Below are positions 55,371 through 63,718 of a stretch of DNA of 64,000 nt, one piece after another. Made by a program: the position numbers and the translations under genes. Numbering within the stretch: the stretch's first letter is position 1; the number at the start of each line of letters is the position of its first letter. A model generated the notes under the pieces. It was given only the letters and a program-made list of their open reading frames with translations, was not told where the DNA came from and did no database searches. Source of the stretch: Streptomyces sp. HNM0574 (GTDB taxonomy: Bacteria; Actinomycetota; Actinomycetes; Streptomycetales; Streptomycetaceae); the NCBI RefSeq assembly GCF_012726235.1, contig NZ_JAASAH010000021.1:1-64000 (forward strand). The letters are read 5' to 3'.

Positions 55371-55638
55371 GACTCCTCGCCTCCTCCCGGAGGCCCTTCA
55401 GCGGGCCCCGGCACGGCCACAGCTGTCCCGCCTCGCTTCCGCGCGCTTGCGCCAACGGCGCGATGTGCGGGGCAAGCGGGGACCTCATGCGGGCTCTGCG
55501 AACTGCCCAGACCCGTCAGCTGGAACAACTGTGGTGGCTGCGTGGCCTGTTGGCCGTGCGCGTGCCGCCCCGGTCCATGGCCGAGCCTGTGTGGCGGCCG
55601 CCGCATCCGCCGTCTTCGCAGGGGTGGAGGCGTCTCGT

Positions 55639-57129
55639 ATGCTGCCCCCCGTGGAGCGGGGGAAGATAGTCGCGGACCGTTACGAGCTGATCGGCCGTCT
55701 GGGCCGGGGCGGCATGGGCGAGGTGTGGGCCGCGCGGGATGGCGTGCTCCACCGTGAGGTAGCGCTCAAGCTGCTGGATCTGGACGGGGTTGCCCATGCT
55801 GACCTGCCCCGGCGGTTCGAGCGCGAGGCGGTGGCTGCTGCCCAGATCGTCCACCCCAACGTCGCCGCCCTGTACGACCGGGGCGTTCACGACGACGTGT
55901 TGTTCTTGGTCATGGAGAAGGTGGACGGCCAGACACTCGCCGCGCGGCTCCAGGCTGGGAGTCCTTTCCCTCTGACGCGTGCCGTGGCCATCGCCGGCAG
56001 TATCTGCGCCGCACTGGAGGCCGCGCACCGGGCCCAGGTCATCCATTACGACATCAAGCCCCACAACGTCATCGTCACCGGCGACGGGCTGGTGAAGGTC
56101 ATCGACTTCGGGATCGCCGGGTTCGTCCAGGCCGCGTTCACGGTGGCGCGCTCCTCCCAACTGGCCCCGGCCGGAACGCCGGAGTTCGGTGCACCGGAGC
56201 AGTTCCTCACGGAACGCGGCGACGAACGCTCCGATCTGTACGCACTCGGTGGGACGCTCTTCGCGATGCTCGGCGGCCGACCGCCCTTCACCGGGCCTAA
56301 CAGCATGGCGATCGTGCGGCGCAAGCTCGACGAGGAGGCCCCGCCCCTGGACGCGTTGCGCCCCGGCCTGCCGCCGGAGGTGACCGCGCTCGTCGCCGAA
56401 CTACTGGAGCGCGACCCCGACCGGCGCCCCCAGTCGGCACAGCAGGTCCAACAGCGACTTCAGGCACTCTCGGCGTCGTGCGGGGCAGAGGAAGCTCCCA
56501 CTGAGGGGATGCCCCCGCCCCCGCGCACCCGCTTGATGGACGACGACATCCGAGGGGAACCTCGGCCGCCCTCTCCCGGCTCCTGGAACAGCGCCTCCAC
56601 CGACGAGACGCCGTTCACCGCGGACGCTCTGCTGCCGCGGCGGTTCACCGACGACATGGGCATCGAGTTCGCCCGGATCGCAGCGGACACCCGCCTCCCC
56701 CGTGAAGCGGGCCCCAGCGACCTGGTCAGGGAACTCGAGTGCCGTGACTGTACTGGGGCGGTCGTCGGCGTCTACGTGGAGCAGCCCGGCTCCCGAGGCA
56801 TGCCGGAGAACCCTGTCTGCGTCTGCGTCCAGGTCTTCGCGTTCCCTGACTGGGCGATGGCCAAGGACGCGCACGGGTACCTGGGCGACGGGGGCGGAGC
56901 CTGGCGCCTCACCATCTGGAGCGCCCGCGACGGGGGCGGGCTCGCCCCCTGTCCCGACAAGGTCCACCGCAGCCACCGACAGCGGTACAGCTGGAGGGAG
57001 AACCGCTACCTGAGGGTGGCGGTGGCCTACCGTGCCGACCTCACCAACGACGGCTCCATCCGTCCCTGGCTCGCCGCAGCCGCCCGCAGGGCCGCGTTCT
57101 CCGCGGGTCCGCAGAACCACCACGGGTAG
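55639..57129 (+). CDS. Soluble Ser/Thr protein kinase with unknown C-terminal domain
   Basis: A 496-residue Hanks-type kinase: glycine loop GRGGMG at 22-27, VALK with K44, catalytic loop IHYDIKPHN at 135-143, DFG at 156-158 and APE at 185-187. The usual HRD reads HYD, so it is a non-RD kinase with intact D138. No transmembrane helix or PASTA repeat is present. Residues about 325-496 form a cysteine-containing domain (ELECRDCTGAVVGVYVEQPG) I do not recognise. The ATG at 55639 follows GGAGG by eight bases. Confidence 0.88.
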   Translation: MLPPVERGKIVADRYELIGRLGRGGMGEVWAARDGVLHREVALKLLDLDGVAHADLPRRFEREAVAAAQIVHPNVAALYDRGVHDDVLFLVMEKVDGQTLAARLQAGSPFPLTRAVAIAGSICAALEAAHRAQVIHYDIKPHNVIVTGDGLVKVIDFGIAGFVQAAFTVARSSQLAPAGTPEFGAPEQFLTERGDERSDLYALGGTLFAMLGGRPPFTGPNSMAIVRRKLDEEAPPLDALRPGLPPEVTALVAELLERDPDRRPQSAQQVQQRLQALSASCGAEEAPTEGMPPPPRTRLMDDDIRGEPRPPSPGSWNSASTDETPFTADALLPRRFTDDMGIEFARIAADTRLPREAGPSDLVRELECRDCTGAVVGVYVEQPGSRGMPENPVCVCVQVFAFPDWAMAKDAHGYLGDGGGAWRLTIWSARDGGGLAPCPDKVHRSHRQRYSWRENRYLRVAVAYRADLTNDGSIRPWLAAAARRAAFSAGPQNHHG

Positions 57130-57206
57130 TCCGGCTGGCTTCCGTCGTCCAGCTTGGGCGTGTTCGGGTCTCTCAGCGGGCGCCGGCGGGCCGGGGTGGA
57201 GGCGGC

Positions 57207-57725
57207 GAAGCTGGCCAGCGTCTTTGCGAGGCGTACGCGGGGCTGCAGAACGCGAACGACCCCGACCGCAAGAAGTACAGCGTCCCGATGGAGATCAACC
57301 ACATCCCGCCCAAGTCGGCCTGGAAGGACATCACCGAGAACGGCTTCTACCGCGAGGGGAAGCCGCACGGCAAGCAGAAGGTGCGGTACGGGCCCGCCAT
57401 CCGCATGACGGAGGACGACCACTCCGCACTGAGCAGCACCGACGGCAGCGCCAAGGCCCTGGCCTGGCAGGCGGAGCAGCGGGAGCTCGTGGCCAACGGA
57501 TACCTCGACTACGCCATGAAGATGGACATCGACGACATCCGCGCCAAGCACGGTTCCAAGTACGATGCCGAGATCCAGGAAATGATCAAGGTGGCAGATG
57601 GACTTCGAGATCCTTCCGCGTCAGGGCATCGGCCCCTTCACGCTCGGCATGACGATGGAGAACGCGGCCGGGGCGGCCGCGGAGTGGGCAGGCACGGAGG
57701 TCCGCCTGGAGGACTCCGGTGGTGA
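57207..57725 (+). pseudogene. Orphan C-terminal HNH-like toxin domain
   Basis: The frame reads AYAGLQNANDPDRKKYSVPM, then EINHIPPKSAW and RMTEDDHSALSSTDGSAKAL, then YAMKMDIDDIRAKHG. This looks like the exchangeable C-terminus of a polymorphic toxin with an HNH-like nuclease motif (E-x-N-H-I-P). No N-terminal delivery region exists upstream, only a frame without ATG/GTG/TTG between the kinase stop and 57288. The domain-like part ends near 57607, where the partner gene begins; the frame then runs on into it. Probably a displaced toxin cassette that is not expressed as such. Confidence 0.6.
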
Positions 57726-58080
57726 CGAGCTCAAGGTGCCGGTGCGCCACCCGCACTTCCTCGCCGTTCTGGTGGCCAACGAAGGCACCCGGCTCAACGC
57801 GGTGATCGTCCGCCGCTTCCGGGACGAGGACGCCCCCGTCCGCGTCCTCCTGAACGGTACCGACGTCTTCCGCACCCCGATCGAAGACCTGCACAGTGCC
57901 CTGGAGGCCCAGGGCCACGAACTCCAGGAGGAGCACGGCCTCGAAGTGCTGGACCTCGGGCTGATCTTCTCCAACGAGAGCAGCTTCGAATACCCCGAGG
58001 ACGACGAGGGCGTCCCTCTCTACTTCGACACCGTGCTGCTCAGCGACAACAACCATCCGTTCTTCCAGGGGCGTTGGTAA
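57598..58080 (+). CDS. Probable immunity protein of the orphan toxin cassette
   Basis: A 160-residue acidic cytoplasmic protein beginning MDFEILPRQGIGPFTLGMTM. This F-x-I-x-P-x-x-G-I-G-x-x-x-L-G-M pattern is seen in many small immunity-type or unknown proteins. It overlaps the end of the toxin-like frame and is intact, with good codon bias. The location immediately after the toxin C-terminus is the main support for an immunity role. Confidence 0.65.
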   Translation: MDFEILPRQGIGPFTLGMTMENAAGAAAEWAGTEVRLEDSGGDELKVPVRHPHFLAVLVANEGTRLNAVIVRRFRDEDAPVRVLLNGTDVFRTPIEDLHSALEAQGHELQEEHGLEVLDLGLIFSNESSFEYPEDDEGVPLYFDTVLLSDNNHPFFQGRW

Positions 58081-58089
58081 CGCCACCGG

Positions 58090-58536
58090 GGGAGACCTAC
58101 ACCCACTGTCGCCGGCTCCCGCAGCGATGAGGTCGCGGGCGATGCCGGGCGCGCAGGCGCTGGCCAGGGTGAAGCTGGGTCCGTGGGCCTTGAGTTGGAT
58201 GGCGGCCTCGGCCGCGGACATGTGGGGCACGCTGCGCGGCAGTGCCCGCGGGGAGACCCGCGTGGCCTGCTGCTGTCCCAGGAGCGTGAACTTTTTGACG
58301 TACGTCTCCGTACTGTTGCTGCCCACGCCGAGGATGACGCCGATGCGCCGTGCGTCGCAGGCGGTGACGGCGGCGCCCAGTGCCAGGTGACGAAGCGGTC
58401 CATGCGACGGGCGACGGCGGGGCCATGTGTCCGGTCGGGCGGGAAGTCCGGGACACGGCAGGAGATGTTGACGGGCAGGTCAACCCCAGGCCAGGCTGCG
58501 GCCGGCACACAGGGCCGACCAGGTGTCCTGGGGCAT
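58090..58536 (-). pseudogene. Beta-ketoacyl-ACP synthase, truncated and frameshifted
   Basis: Successive frames give TWSALCAGRSLAW, then VDLPVNISCRVPDFPPDRTH and ARRMDRFVTWH, then GAAVTACDARRIGVILGVGS. The last frame continues through VSPRALPRSVPHMSAAEAAI to AHGPSFTLASACAPG. These are the N-terminal half of a FabF-like ketosynthase up to the active-site cysteine region, with at least two frameshifts and a small deletion after ACAPG. The C-terminal half is absent. The 125 bases to the next gene hold nothing. Confidence 0.72.
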
Positions 58537-58661
58537 AGGAGTGGGGCGTTCCCTTCTGGCTGGAGGCGTCCGCTGCCGCGCGGAGTCGGTGGCCGTCCCC
58601 ACGGGTGGCCGGTGTCCGTCGCGTGGCGGCAGGGCTGCGGGAGGGGCGAGGTGAGGCCGGG

Positions 58662-59414
58662 TCAGGACGGGGTGGCGGGCCGGGCTCCGGGGGGCCGGGC
58701 GAAGAGGCCGGTGCCCGACCTCCGGGTCTCCAGGAAGCCGGCGGCGAGGAGGTCCTCGTCGAACTCGGCGGGGCCGCTGCCGGTGCGGGTGTGGCTGCGC
58801 AGCTGCCGTTTCGCCGGCCCCACGGCACCGGCGTGGTGGCTCAGACAGCGGGCCGCCCACTGCTCCGCCAACTCCCCCGGATCGTCGGAGACTTCGTGGA
58901 CGAGGCCGATCCGGGCGGCCTCGTCGGCGGTGACCCTCTCGCCGAGGAGGGCGATCCTGCGCAGGGCCGCGGGCCCCACCTCGTCGAGCAGGCGCGGCAT
59001 GGCTCCGCCCCAGGAGAGGCCCATGCCGTGGGACAGTTCGGGCAGGGAGAAGGTGGCGTCAGGGTGAGCGATCCGCAGATCGCAGCCCGCGGCCAGGGCG
59101 ACGCCCGCGCCGGTGGCCCGGCCGTGGACGACGGCGACGGTGACCGCGTCCGTGCCCAGGAGTGCCTGGTAGGCGCGACGGCCCGCCAGCAGGATGCCGC
59201 GGACGCCGGAGTCCTCCGCACGGCGCAGCTCCCCCAGGTCCACCCCGGCGCAGAAGCCGGGGCCGGAGCCGCTCAGCACGATGACCCGGGCGTCCAGCCC
59301 GTGCAGTGCCTCGGTCAGTTCGTCGAGGGTGCGCCGGTCCAGCACGTTGTGGAGCTGCGGCCGGTCGAGCCGCAGGTGCGCGATACCGCCGTCCACTTCG
59401 GTCGCCAGGGTCAT
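58662..59414 (-). CDS. Enoyl-CoA hydratase/isomerase family protein
   Basis: A 250-residue crotonase-fold protein: LSGSGPGFCAGVDLGELR forms the oxyanion-hole segment, VAVVHGRATGAGVALAAGCD the second, and PELSHGMGLSWGGAMPRLL the active-site helix. A glutamate pair typical of hydratases is not obvious, so the exact reaction is open. The ATG at 59414 overlaps the stop of the preceding gene (ATGA), and AGGAGAG lies upstream. It sits beside a decayed ketosynthase, which suggests a former polyketide-like context. Confidence 0.88.
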   Translation of the reverse strand: MTLATEVDGGIAHLRLDRPQLHNVLDRRTLDELTEALHGLDARVIVLSGSGPGFCAGVDLGELRRAEDSGVRGILLAGRRAYQALLGTDAVTVAVVHGRATGAGVALAAGCDLRIAHPDATFSLPELSHGMGLSWGGAMPRLLDEVGPAALRRIALLGERVTADEAARIGLVHEVSDDPGELAEQWAARCLSHHAGAVGPAKRQLRSHTRTGSGPAEFDEDLLAAGFLETRRSGTGLFARPPGARPATPS

Positions 59415-60013
59415 GCGCTCTCCTGTCGTGTGCTGTCCGTACCGGGTGCTCCGCAGGCGGCCAGGGGTGCCCGGGCGGTGGGCAGGGCGTCGACGGAGTG
59501 CGTCATGACGGTGCCGGTGCAGCGGATCGCACCGAACGCGTACGGCGCCCGGCGTGCGGGTTCCCGCAGGATCAGGCCGGCCTGCTGGAGCACGACGAAG
59601 GCCAGCCCTCCCTCGCCGACCGCCCCGAGCCGCATCTCCACGGCCGGACGCTCGGCGGCGTACCGGAGCGGCAGGTGGGCGAAGAAGGAGGCGGAGGTCT
59701 CGGTGCCGGCGCCGAGGAAGAACGCGATCCGACGGCTGAGTTCCTGCGGCCGTGCCGCGCGGTCCCGCAGCACGGGACTGCCGGCGCCGCTCTCGCGCGG
59801 GTACGTGTACAGCTCCGCTGCCGCCCGCGGCGGCGGGGCGGCGTCGTTGACGTCACCGAAGGCCCGCGTCCGGCGCGCCCCCACCACATACGGCCCGCAC
59901 CGCCCCGGAGTCGCGTGGAGCCGATGGCGCTCCTCCGGGTGGAGGCGGTGCGGCCGGGCCATGGTGGACGGCTTCTCCGGCAGGCTCCGCGACGGAGCCG
60001 GCGTTCCGCTCAC
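59411..60013 (-). CDS. Unrecognised protein coupled to the enoyl-CoA hydratase gene
   Basis: A 200-residue protein I do not recognise. It is Arg/Ala-rich at the N-terminus. The central part (SRRIAFFLGAGTETSASFFA, then LPLRYAAERPAVEMRLGAVG) looks like a compact alpha/beta domain, and there is no signal or membrane segment. The GTG at 60013 was chosen because GGAGG precedes it at normal spacing. The stop overlaps the start of the crotonase-fold gene, so the two are almost certainly cotranscribed. The 203 bases upstream to the TetR stop hold no gene. Confidence 0.65.
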   Translation of the reverse strand: MSGTPAPSRSLPEKPSTMARPHRLHPEERHRLHATPGRCGPYVVGARRTRAFGDVNDAAPPPRAAAELYTYPRESGAGSPVLRDRAARPQELSRRIAFFLGAGTETSASFFAHLPLRYAAERPAVEMRLGAVGEGGLAFVVLQQAGLILREPARRAPYAFGAIRCTGTVMTHSVDALPTARAPLAACGAPGTDSTRQESA

Positions 60014-60216
60014 GTCCACTCCTCCGCGGCCCGCCGTGTCGGTAACGTCATGGGAACAAGCTGTCCTTCTGCTGCTACTGCATGATGTGCGCACCACTGT
60101 GCGGCAACAGGGCGGCGCCTCCCGCCACTTCGGCCCTTTGGCCCTCCAACGAGCGAGACCTGACTTGGCTCGCCGCGGTGTGGTGGTGTAAGAGGCGCCC
60201 GCCCGCCCCGTGCGCC

Positions 60217-60885
60217 TCAGGACAGGGGGAGCGCGAGGCTGTCGGGGATGGCGGTGAAGGCTTCGTCGACGCGTTGGGCCAGGGCCTTGGCGCCGCCGTG
60301 GCCGCGGCGTTTGCCGGGGTTTCCGGGGACGCGGCCGGCGACCCAGTTCCGGGCGCCGCAGCGCCAGGCGCTGAGGGTGAACTCGCCGAGCAGGCGCAGC
60401 CGTACGTCCTCGCGGCTGTCGGTCTCCAGACGTTCCTCGAGGAGTTCGACGAGGCGTTGCTGGGCCTTCATCGAGGACACGATGCTGTGGTCGCGGAGCA
60501 CCGGCGTACCCGCTGCGAGACGGCGTGTGCGCAGGAACCGGGTGTCCCAGTCGGCGGGCATGGAGCGGATGGCGCCGGTCAGGGAGGTGCGCAGGGCGTC
60601 GAGGGCGGGGCCCTGCCCGGTGTGCTGGGCGAAGCGGGCCGTGTAGGCCTCCCAGAGCTCGCCCTCGGCGGCCATCGCGACGTCTTCCTTGGTGCCGTAG
60701 TAGCGGAAGAAGGTGCTGCGTCCGATGTCCGCGTGGGCGGTGAGCTCTTCGAGCGTGACCCGGTCGAAGCCACGCTCGCTGAAGAGCGTCAACGCGGCGT
60801 CGGCGAGGGCGCGTCGGGTGCGCTGCTTCTTGCGTTCGCGCAGCGTCGGCGCGCCGTCCGAGGGGCTGGGGCTGTCGGTGACCAC
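60217..60885 (-). CDS. TetR family transcriptional regulator
   Basis: A 222-residue regulator with the HTH VTLEELTAHADIGRSTFFRY and the following YGTKEDV. It is divergent from the monooxygenase-MFS pair, with a 15-bp perfect inverted repeat in between, so it most likely represses itself and those genes. The GTG start is at 60885. The ligand is unknown; the exporter suggests a small toxic molecule. Confidence 0.9.
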   Translation of the reverse strand: MVTDSPSPSDGAPTLRERKKQRTRRALADAALTLFSERGFDRVTLEELTAHADIGRSTFFRYYGTKEDVAMAAEGELWEAYTARFAQHTGQGPALDALRTSLTGAIRSMPADWDTRFLRTRRLAAGTPVLRDHSIVSSMKAQQRLVELLEERLETDSREDVRLRLLGEFTLSAWRCGARNWVAGRVPGNPGKRRGHGGAKALAQRVDEAFTAIPDSLALPLS

Positions 60886-60954
60886 GGGGTCAGGGTACCG
60901 ATTCGGGACTCGGGACGTAATGGCACTGGAGCCAGATCGGCACTCGTGCCAGAC

Positions 60955-60969
60955 TGAGACTCGGTCTCA
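60955..60969. promoter_or_regulatory. TetR operator candidate
   Basis: TGAGAC-TCG-GTCTCA is a perfect inverted repeat (6-bp arms, 3-base spacer) midway in the 119-base divergent gap. A second repeat, GGCAC-TC-GTGCC, lies just upstream at about 60939-60950. The size and symmetry fit a TetR dimer site. Confidence 0.65.
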
Positions 60970-61004
60970 TTTTCTGCGTCTTCGCGAGCACGGGGAGTAC
61001 CGCT

Positions 61005-61685
61005 GTGATCAGACACCTGAAGACCCCGCCCGACCCCAACCGCGGCGACGCGCGGACCGTGGTCATCACGGTGCGGCACGTGGGGGAGACACCGGCGCGG
61101 AGCGCCGTGGCCGACGCCGCGGTGGCGGCCAGGGCGCAACAGCCCTGGCCGGAGGGGCTGTTGAGCTGGTCCCTGTTCGCCGGCACGGACGGCCGGGCGC
61201 TGATGGCCTACGAGCAGTGGAGCGGCGACGGCGCACTGGACGCGGCCCTGGCCGCCGCACCGCCCTTCGTCCCCGGCATCCCGGGAACGGAGCCGTCCGC
61301 ACCCGTCCGGTTCCGCCTGGAGCGCTCCCGGACGAGCGCGCCGCGGGTGTCCGGAACGGGATGCGTGGTCACCCCGGTGTTCGACGTCGACGGCCCCGAG
61401 CGGCAACGGCACTTCCTCGACGAGCTCTTCGCCATGACCGAGGACGTGCCCCCGATGCGCGGGGCGATCGCCGCCCACTTCCACCTCAGCGCCGACGGCA
61501 CGCGGGTGTTCAACTACGCGGAATGGAGCGACGAACAGGCGCACGTCGAGGCGCTCGCCGCCGAGGACCCGCGCGGGGTCCGGCAGCGGGTCGGCGGGGA
61601 GATACCGGGTGTGCGGCCCTGCGGATACCGCCGCTGGTCCCTGCACACCTCGCTCGTCACGGCGGGCCACAACGATGCCCGTTGA
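61005..61685 (+). CDS. Two-domain antibiotic biosynthesis monooxygenase (ABM) family protein
   Basis: A 226-residue protein with two ferredoxin-like ABM repeats. The first spans about residues 15-100 (SWSLFAGTDGRALMAYEQWS) and the second about 115-215 (AHFHLSADGTRVFNYAEWSD). Such proteins oxidise anthrone-like polyketide intermediates without cofactor or act as small regulators. The GTG start at 61005 lies just after the operator. The stop overlaps the MFS start by 11 bases. Confidence 0.85.
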   Translation: MIRHLKTPPDPNRGDARTVVITVRHVGETPARSAVADAAVAARAQQPWPEGLLSWSLFAGTDGRALMAYEQWSGDGALDAALAAAPPFVPGIPGTEPSAPVRFRLERSRTSAPRVSGTGCVVTPVFDVDGPERQRHFLDELFAMTEDVPPMRGAIAAHFHLSADGTRVFNYAEWSDEQAHVEALAAEDPRGVRQRVGGEIPGVRPCGYRRWSLHTSLVTAGHNDAR

Positions 61686-63063
61686 GGCCGAGGCCCGGGA
61701 AGACGTCCCGGCGGCGGGGAAGTCGTCACTGACGGTGCTGCTCCTGGCCTCGACGCTGGGCGTGATGGGCGGCGCCACCCTCGCCCCGGTGGTCGAGGTG
61801 ATCCGGCAGGCACTCGACGTCGGAGGCACGGCCGTCGGCCTGGTGCTCACTGCGCACAGTCTGGCCATCGCCCTCGTCAGCCCCCTCGTCGGACGGGCCA
61901 CCGACCGGTTCGGGCCCCGGCTGCCGCTGGCCCTCGGCCTCGTCGTGTACGGGCTGGGCGGCGGCGTCGGCATGGTCATCGACTCCTACCCGGTGCTGTT
62001 CGCCTCCCGCCTGGTGCTCGGTGCCGGGGCGGCCGCCGTGTTCACCTGCTCCACCGCCGCCCTGCTCGGCCTGTACCGCGGTGGGAAACGGGACCAGGTC
62101 ATGGGGTGGCGCACCACGGCCACCACCGCGGGCGGCTTCCTCTACCCGCTGCTGGCCGGGGCACTCGGAAACCACTCCTGGCACGCCCCGTTCGCCATCT
62201 ACCTCGTGGGCCTGCCCCTCGGAGTCGCCACGCTGCTCGCCCTGCCGGGGGACACCCCGGCACAGACGGACGACCGGAACGCCAAGGGGCCCGGGGGAGG
62301 CGCCGTGCGGCTGCTCCGCGAACGTCCCCTCGTTCTCGGACTGTGCGGCCTGTGGGTGGCGACCACCGGACTGATGATGGTGCTGGCCCTCTCGCTGCCC
62401 CGGCGCCTGGACGAACTCGGCATCCACGACACCCTCGTCGTCGCCCTGTACAGCACCGTGCTGTCCTCGGGCGCGGCCGGCCTCGTCGGGCTCGCCTACG
62501 CCAAGCTCACCGCCCGTCTCGATCACGCGCTGCTGATGCGGATCGCCGCCGGCTCCTGGACCGCGGCGCTGGTGGTGTTCGCCGCGGCCGAGCACTGGGC
62601 CGTGCTGACGCTGGTCCCCGTCCTCACCGGGATCGGCAGCGGCATCGCCATGCCGACGCTCACCGTCCTCGTCGACCGCGCGGTACCCGCCGAACAGCGG
62701 GGCACCGCCACCTCGTTGCAGGCCACCGCGCTCTTCGGCGGCCAGTTCGCCTCACCCCTGATCTTCGGCCCGCTGATCGACACCACCTCGACCTCCGCCG
62801 CCGCCCTGGCCGCCGCAGCCGGCACAGCGGGCATCCTCCTGGCCCTCTTCCGGCTCCGCGTCCCCCCCCCCGGCCGACAGCCCCTCGGCGGAACCCGCCG
62901 AGGCCGAGGGGGAGGCGACGGGTCAGGTCGGTGGCGAACGGGCGGGGGAACGCCGGGACGCCCGGTGAGCGAGGGCGGTGCTCCGCTGCGGCGTCAACGG
63001 CCGCTGTTCCCCGTGCTGTTCGCCGCCGGCGGCCGCGGCTCCGCTGATAGTTTCCTGCGGTGA
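61675..63063 (+). CDS. 12-TM MFS exporter, 3' end probably frameshifted in a C10 tract
   Basis: A major facilitator protein with 12 hydrophobic segments: LLASTLGVMGGATLAPVVEV, motif A in VGRATDRFGPRLPLALG, and VLGAGAAAVFTCSTAALLG. It ends properly with ALFRLRV near residue 395. Beyond that a run of ten C (62862-62871) shifts into a Gly/Arg-rich frame that runs to 63063 and overlaps the next gene. With nine C the tail would read ADSPSAEPAEAEGEATG and stop at 62968, with normal codon bias. The body of the gene is secure; the last 65 codons are not. Confidence 0.85.
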   Translation: MPVEAEAREDVPAAGKSSLTVLLLASTLGVMGGATLAPVVEVIRQALDVGGTAVGLVLTAHSLAIALVSPLVGRATDRFGPRLPLALGLVVYGLGGGVGMVIDSYPVLFASRLVLGAGAAAVFTCSTAALLGLYRGGKRDQVMGWRTTATTAGGFLYPLLAGALGNHSWHAPFAIYLVGLPLGVATLLALPGDTPAQTDDRNAKGPGGGAVRLLRERPLVLGLCGLWVATTGLMMVLALSLPRRLDELGIHDTLVVALYSTVLSSGAAGLVGLAYAKLTARLDHALLMRIAAGSWTAALVVFAAAEHWAVLTLVPVLTGIGSGIAMPTLTVLVDRAVPAEQRGTATSLQATALFGGQFASPLIFGPLIDTTSTSAAALAAAAGTAGILLALFRLRVPPPGRQPLGGTRRGRGGGDGSGRWRTGGGTPGRPVSEGGAPLRRQRPLFPVLFAAGGRGSADSFLR

Positions 63064-63701
63064 GCGAGCAACTGCCCAGCGGCGGCGTCGAGCTGTCACC
63101 CGAGGAGATCGGAGCCCTCGACGCCAGGTGGTCGTCATGCTGGACCCCGGGTGAGGTCGCGCGGCGGCTGGCCGGGATCAGCGCGCCCTGGTACGTGGCC
63201 GCGGGCTGGGCGCTGGACCTGTTTCGCGGCACGCGGACGCGCGCGCACGGCGACATCGAGATCGCGGTTCCGGCCGCGAGCTTTCCCGAGGTCCGCCAAC
63301 GCTTCCCCGGCTATGTCTTCGACGCCGTGGGCGGCGGCCGGATCTGGGCGGACGTCACCCCGGAGGTGCCGGCCGCCGTGCACCAGACCTGGCTCCGCGA
63401 TCCGGCCACCGGAAACTACCTGCTCGACGTGTTCCGCGAACCGCACGAGGGCGACACCTGGATCTGCCGGCGCGACGAGAGCATCCGGCTTCCCTACCGC
63501 GACATCGTCCACCGCACCCGGGACGGCATCCCGTACCTGGCGCCGGAACTGGTCCTGCTGTTCAAGGCCAAGCACACCCGCCGAAAGGATCAGACGGACT
63601 TCGAGACGACCGTCCCGCGGCTGACCCCGGCCCAGCGCGGCACCCTGGCCGCGCTCCTCGCCCGCGTCCACCCGGGACACCCCTGGATCGCGGGCCTGTA
63701 G
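63060..63701 (+). CDS. Nucleotidyltransferase domain protein (aminoglycoside adenylyltransferase-like)
   Basis: A 213-residue protein. WYVAAGWALDLFRGTRTRAH followed by GDIEIAV is the nucleotidyltransferase signature shared with AadB/Lnu-type antibiotic adenylyltransferases and with many uncharacterised housekeeping relatives. YLAPELVLLFKAKHTRRKDQ near the end matches the same family. Resistance function is possible given the exporter upstream but is not shown by sequence. The GTG at 63060 is the only well-placed start. Confidence 0.78.
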   Translation: MSEQLPSGGVELSPEEIGALDARWSSCWTPGEVARRLAGISAPWYVAAGWALDLFRGTRTRAHGDIEIAVPAASFPEVRQRFPGYVFDAVGGGRIWADVTPEVPAAVHQTWLRDPATGNYLLDVFREPHEGDTWICRRDESIRLPYRDIVHRTRDGIPYLAPELVLLFKAKHTRRKDQTDFETTVPRLTPAQRGTLAALLARVHPGHPWIAGL

Positions 63702-63718
63702 CGGGCAGTTGACCCGTG

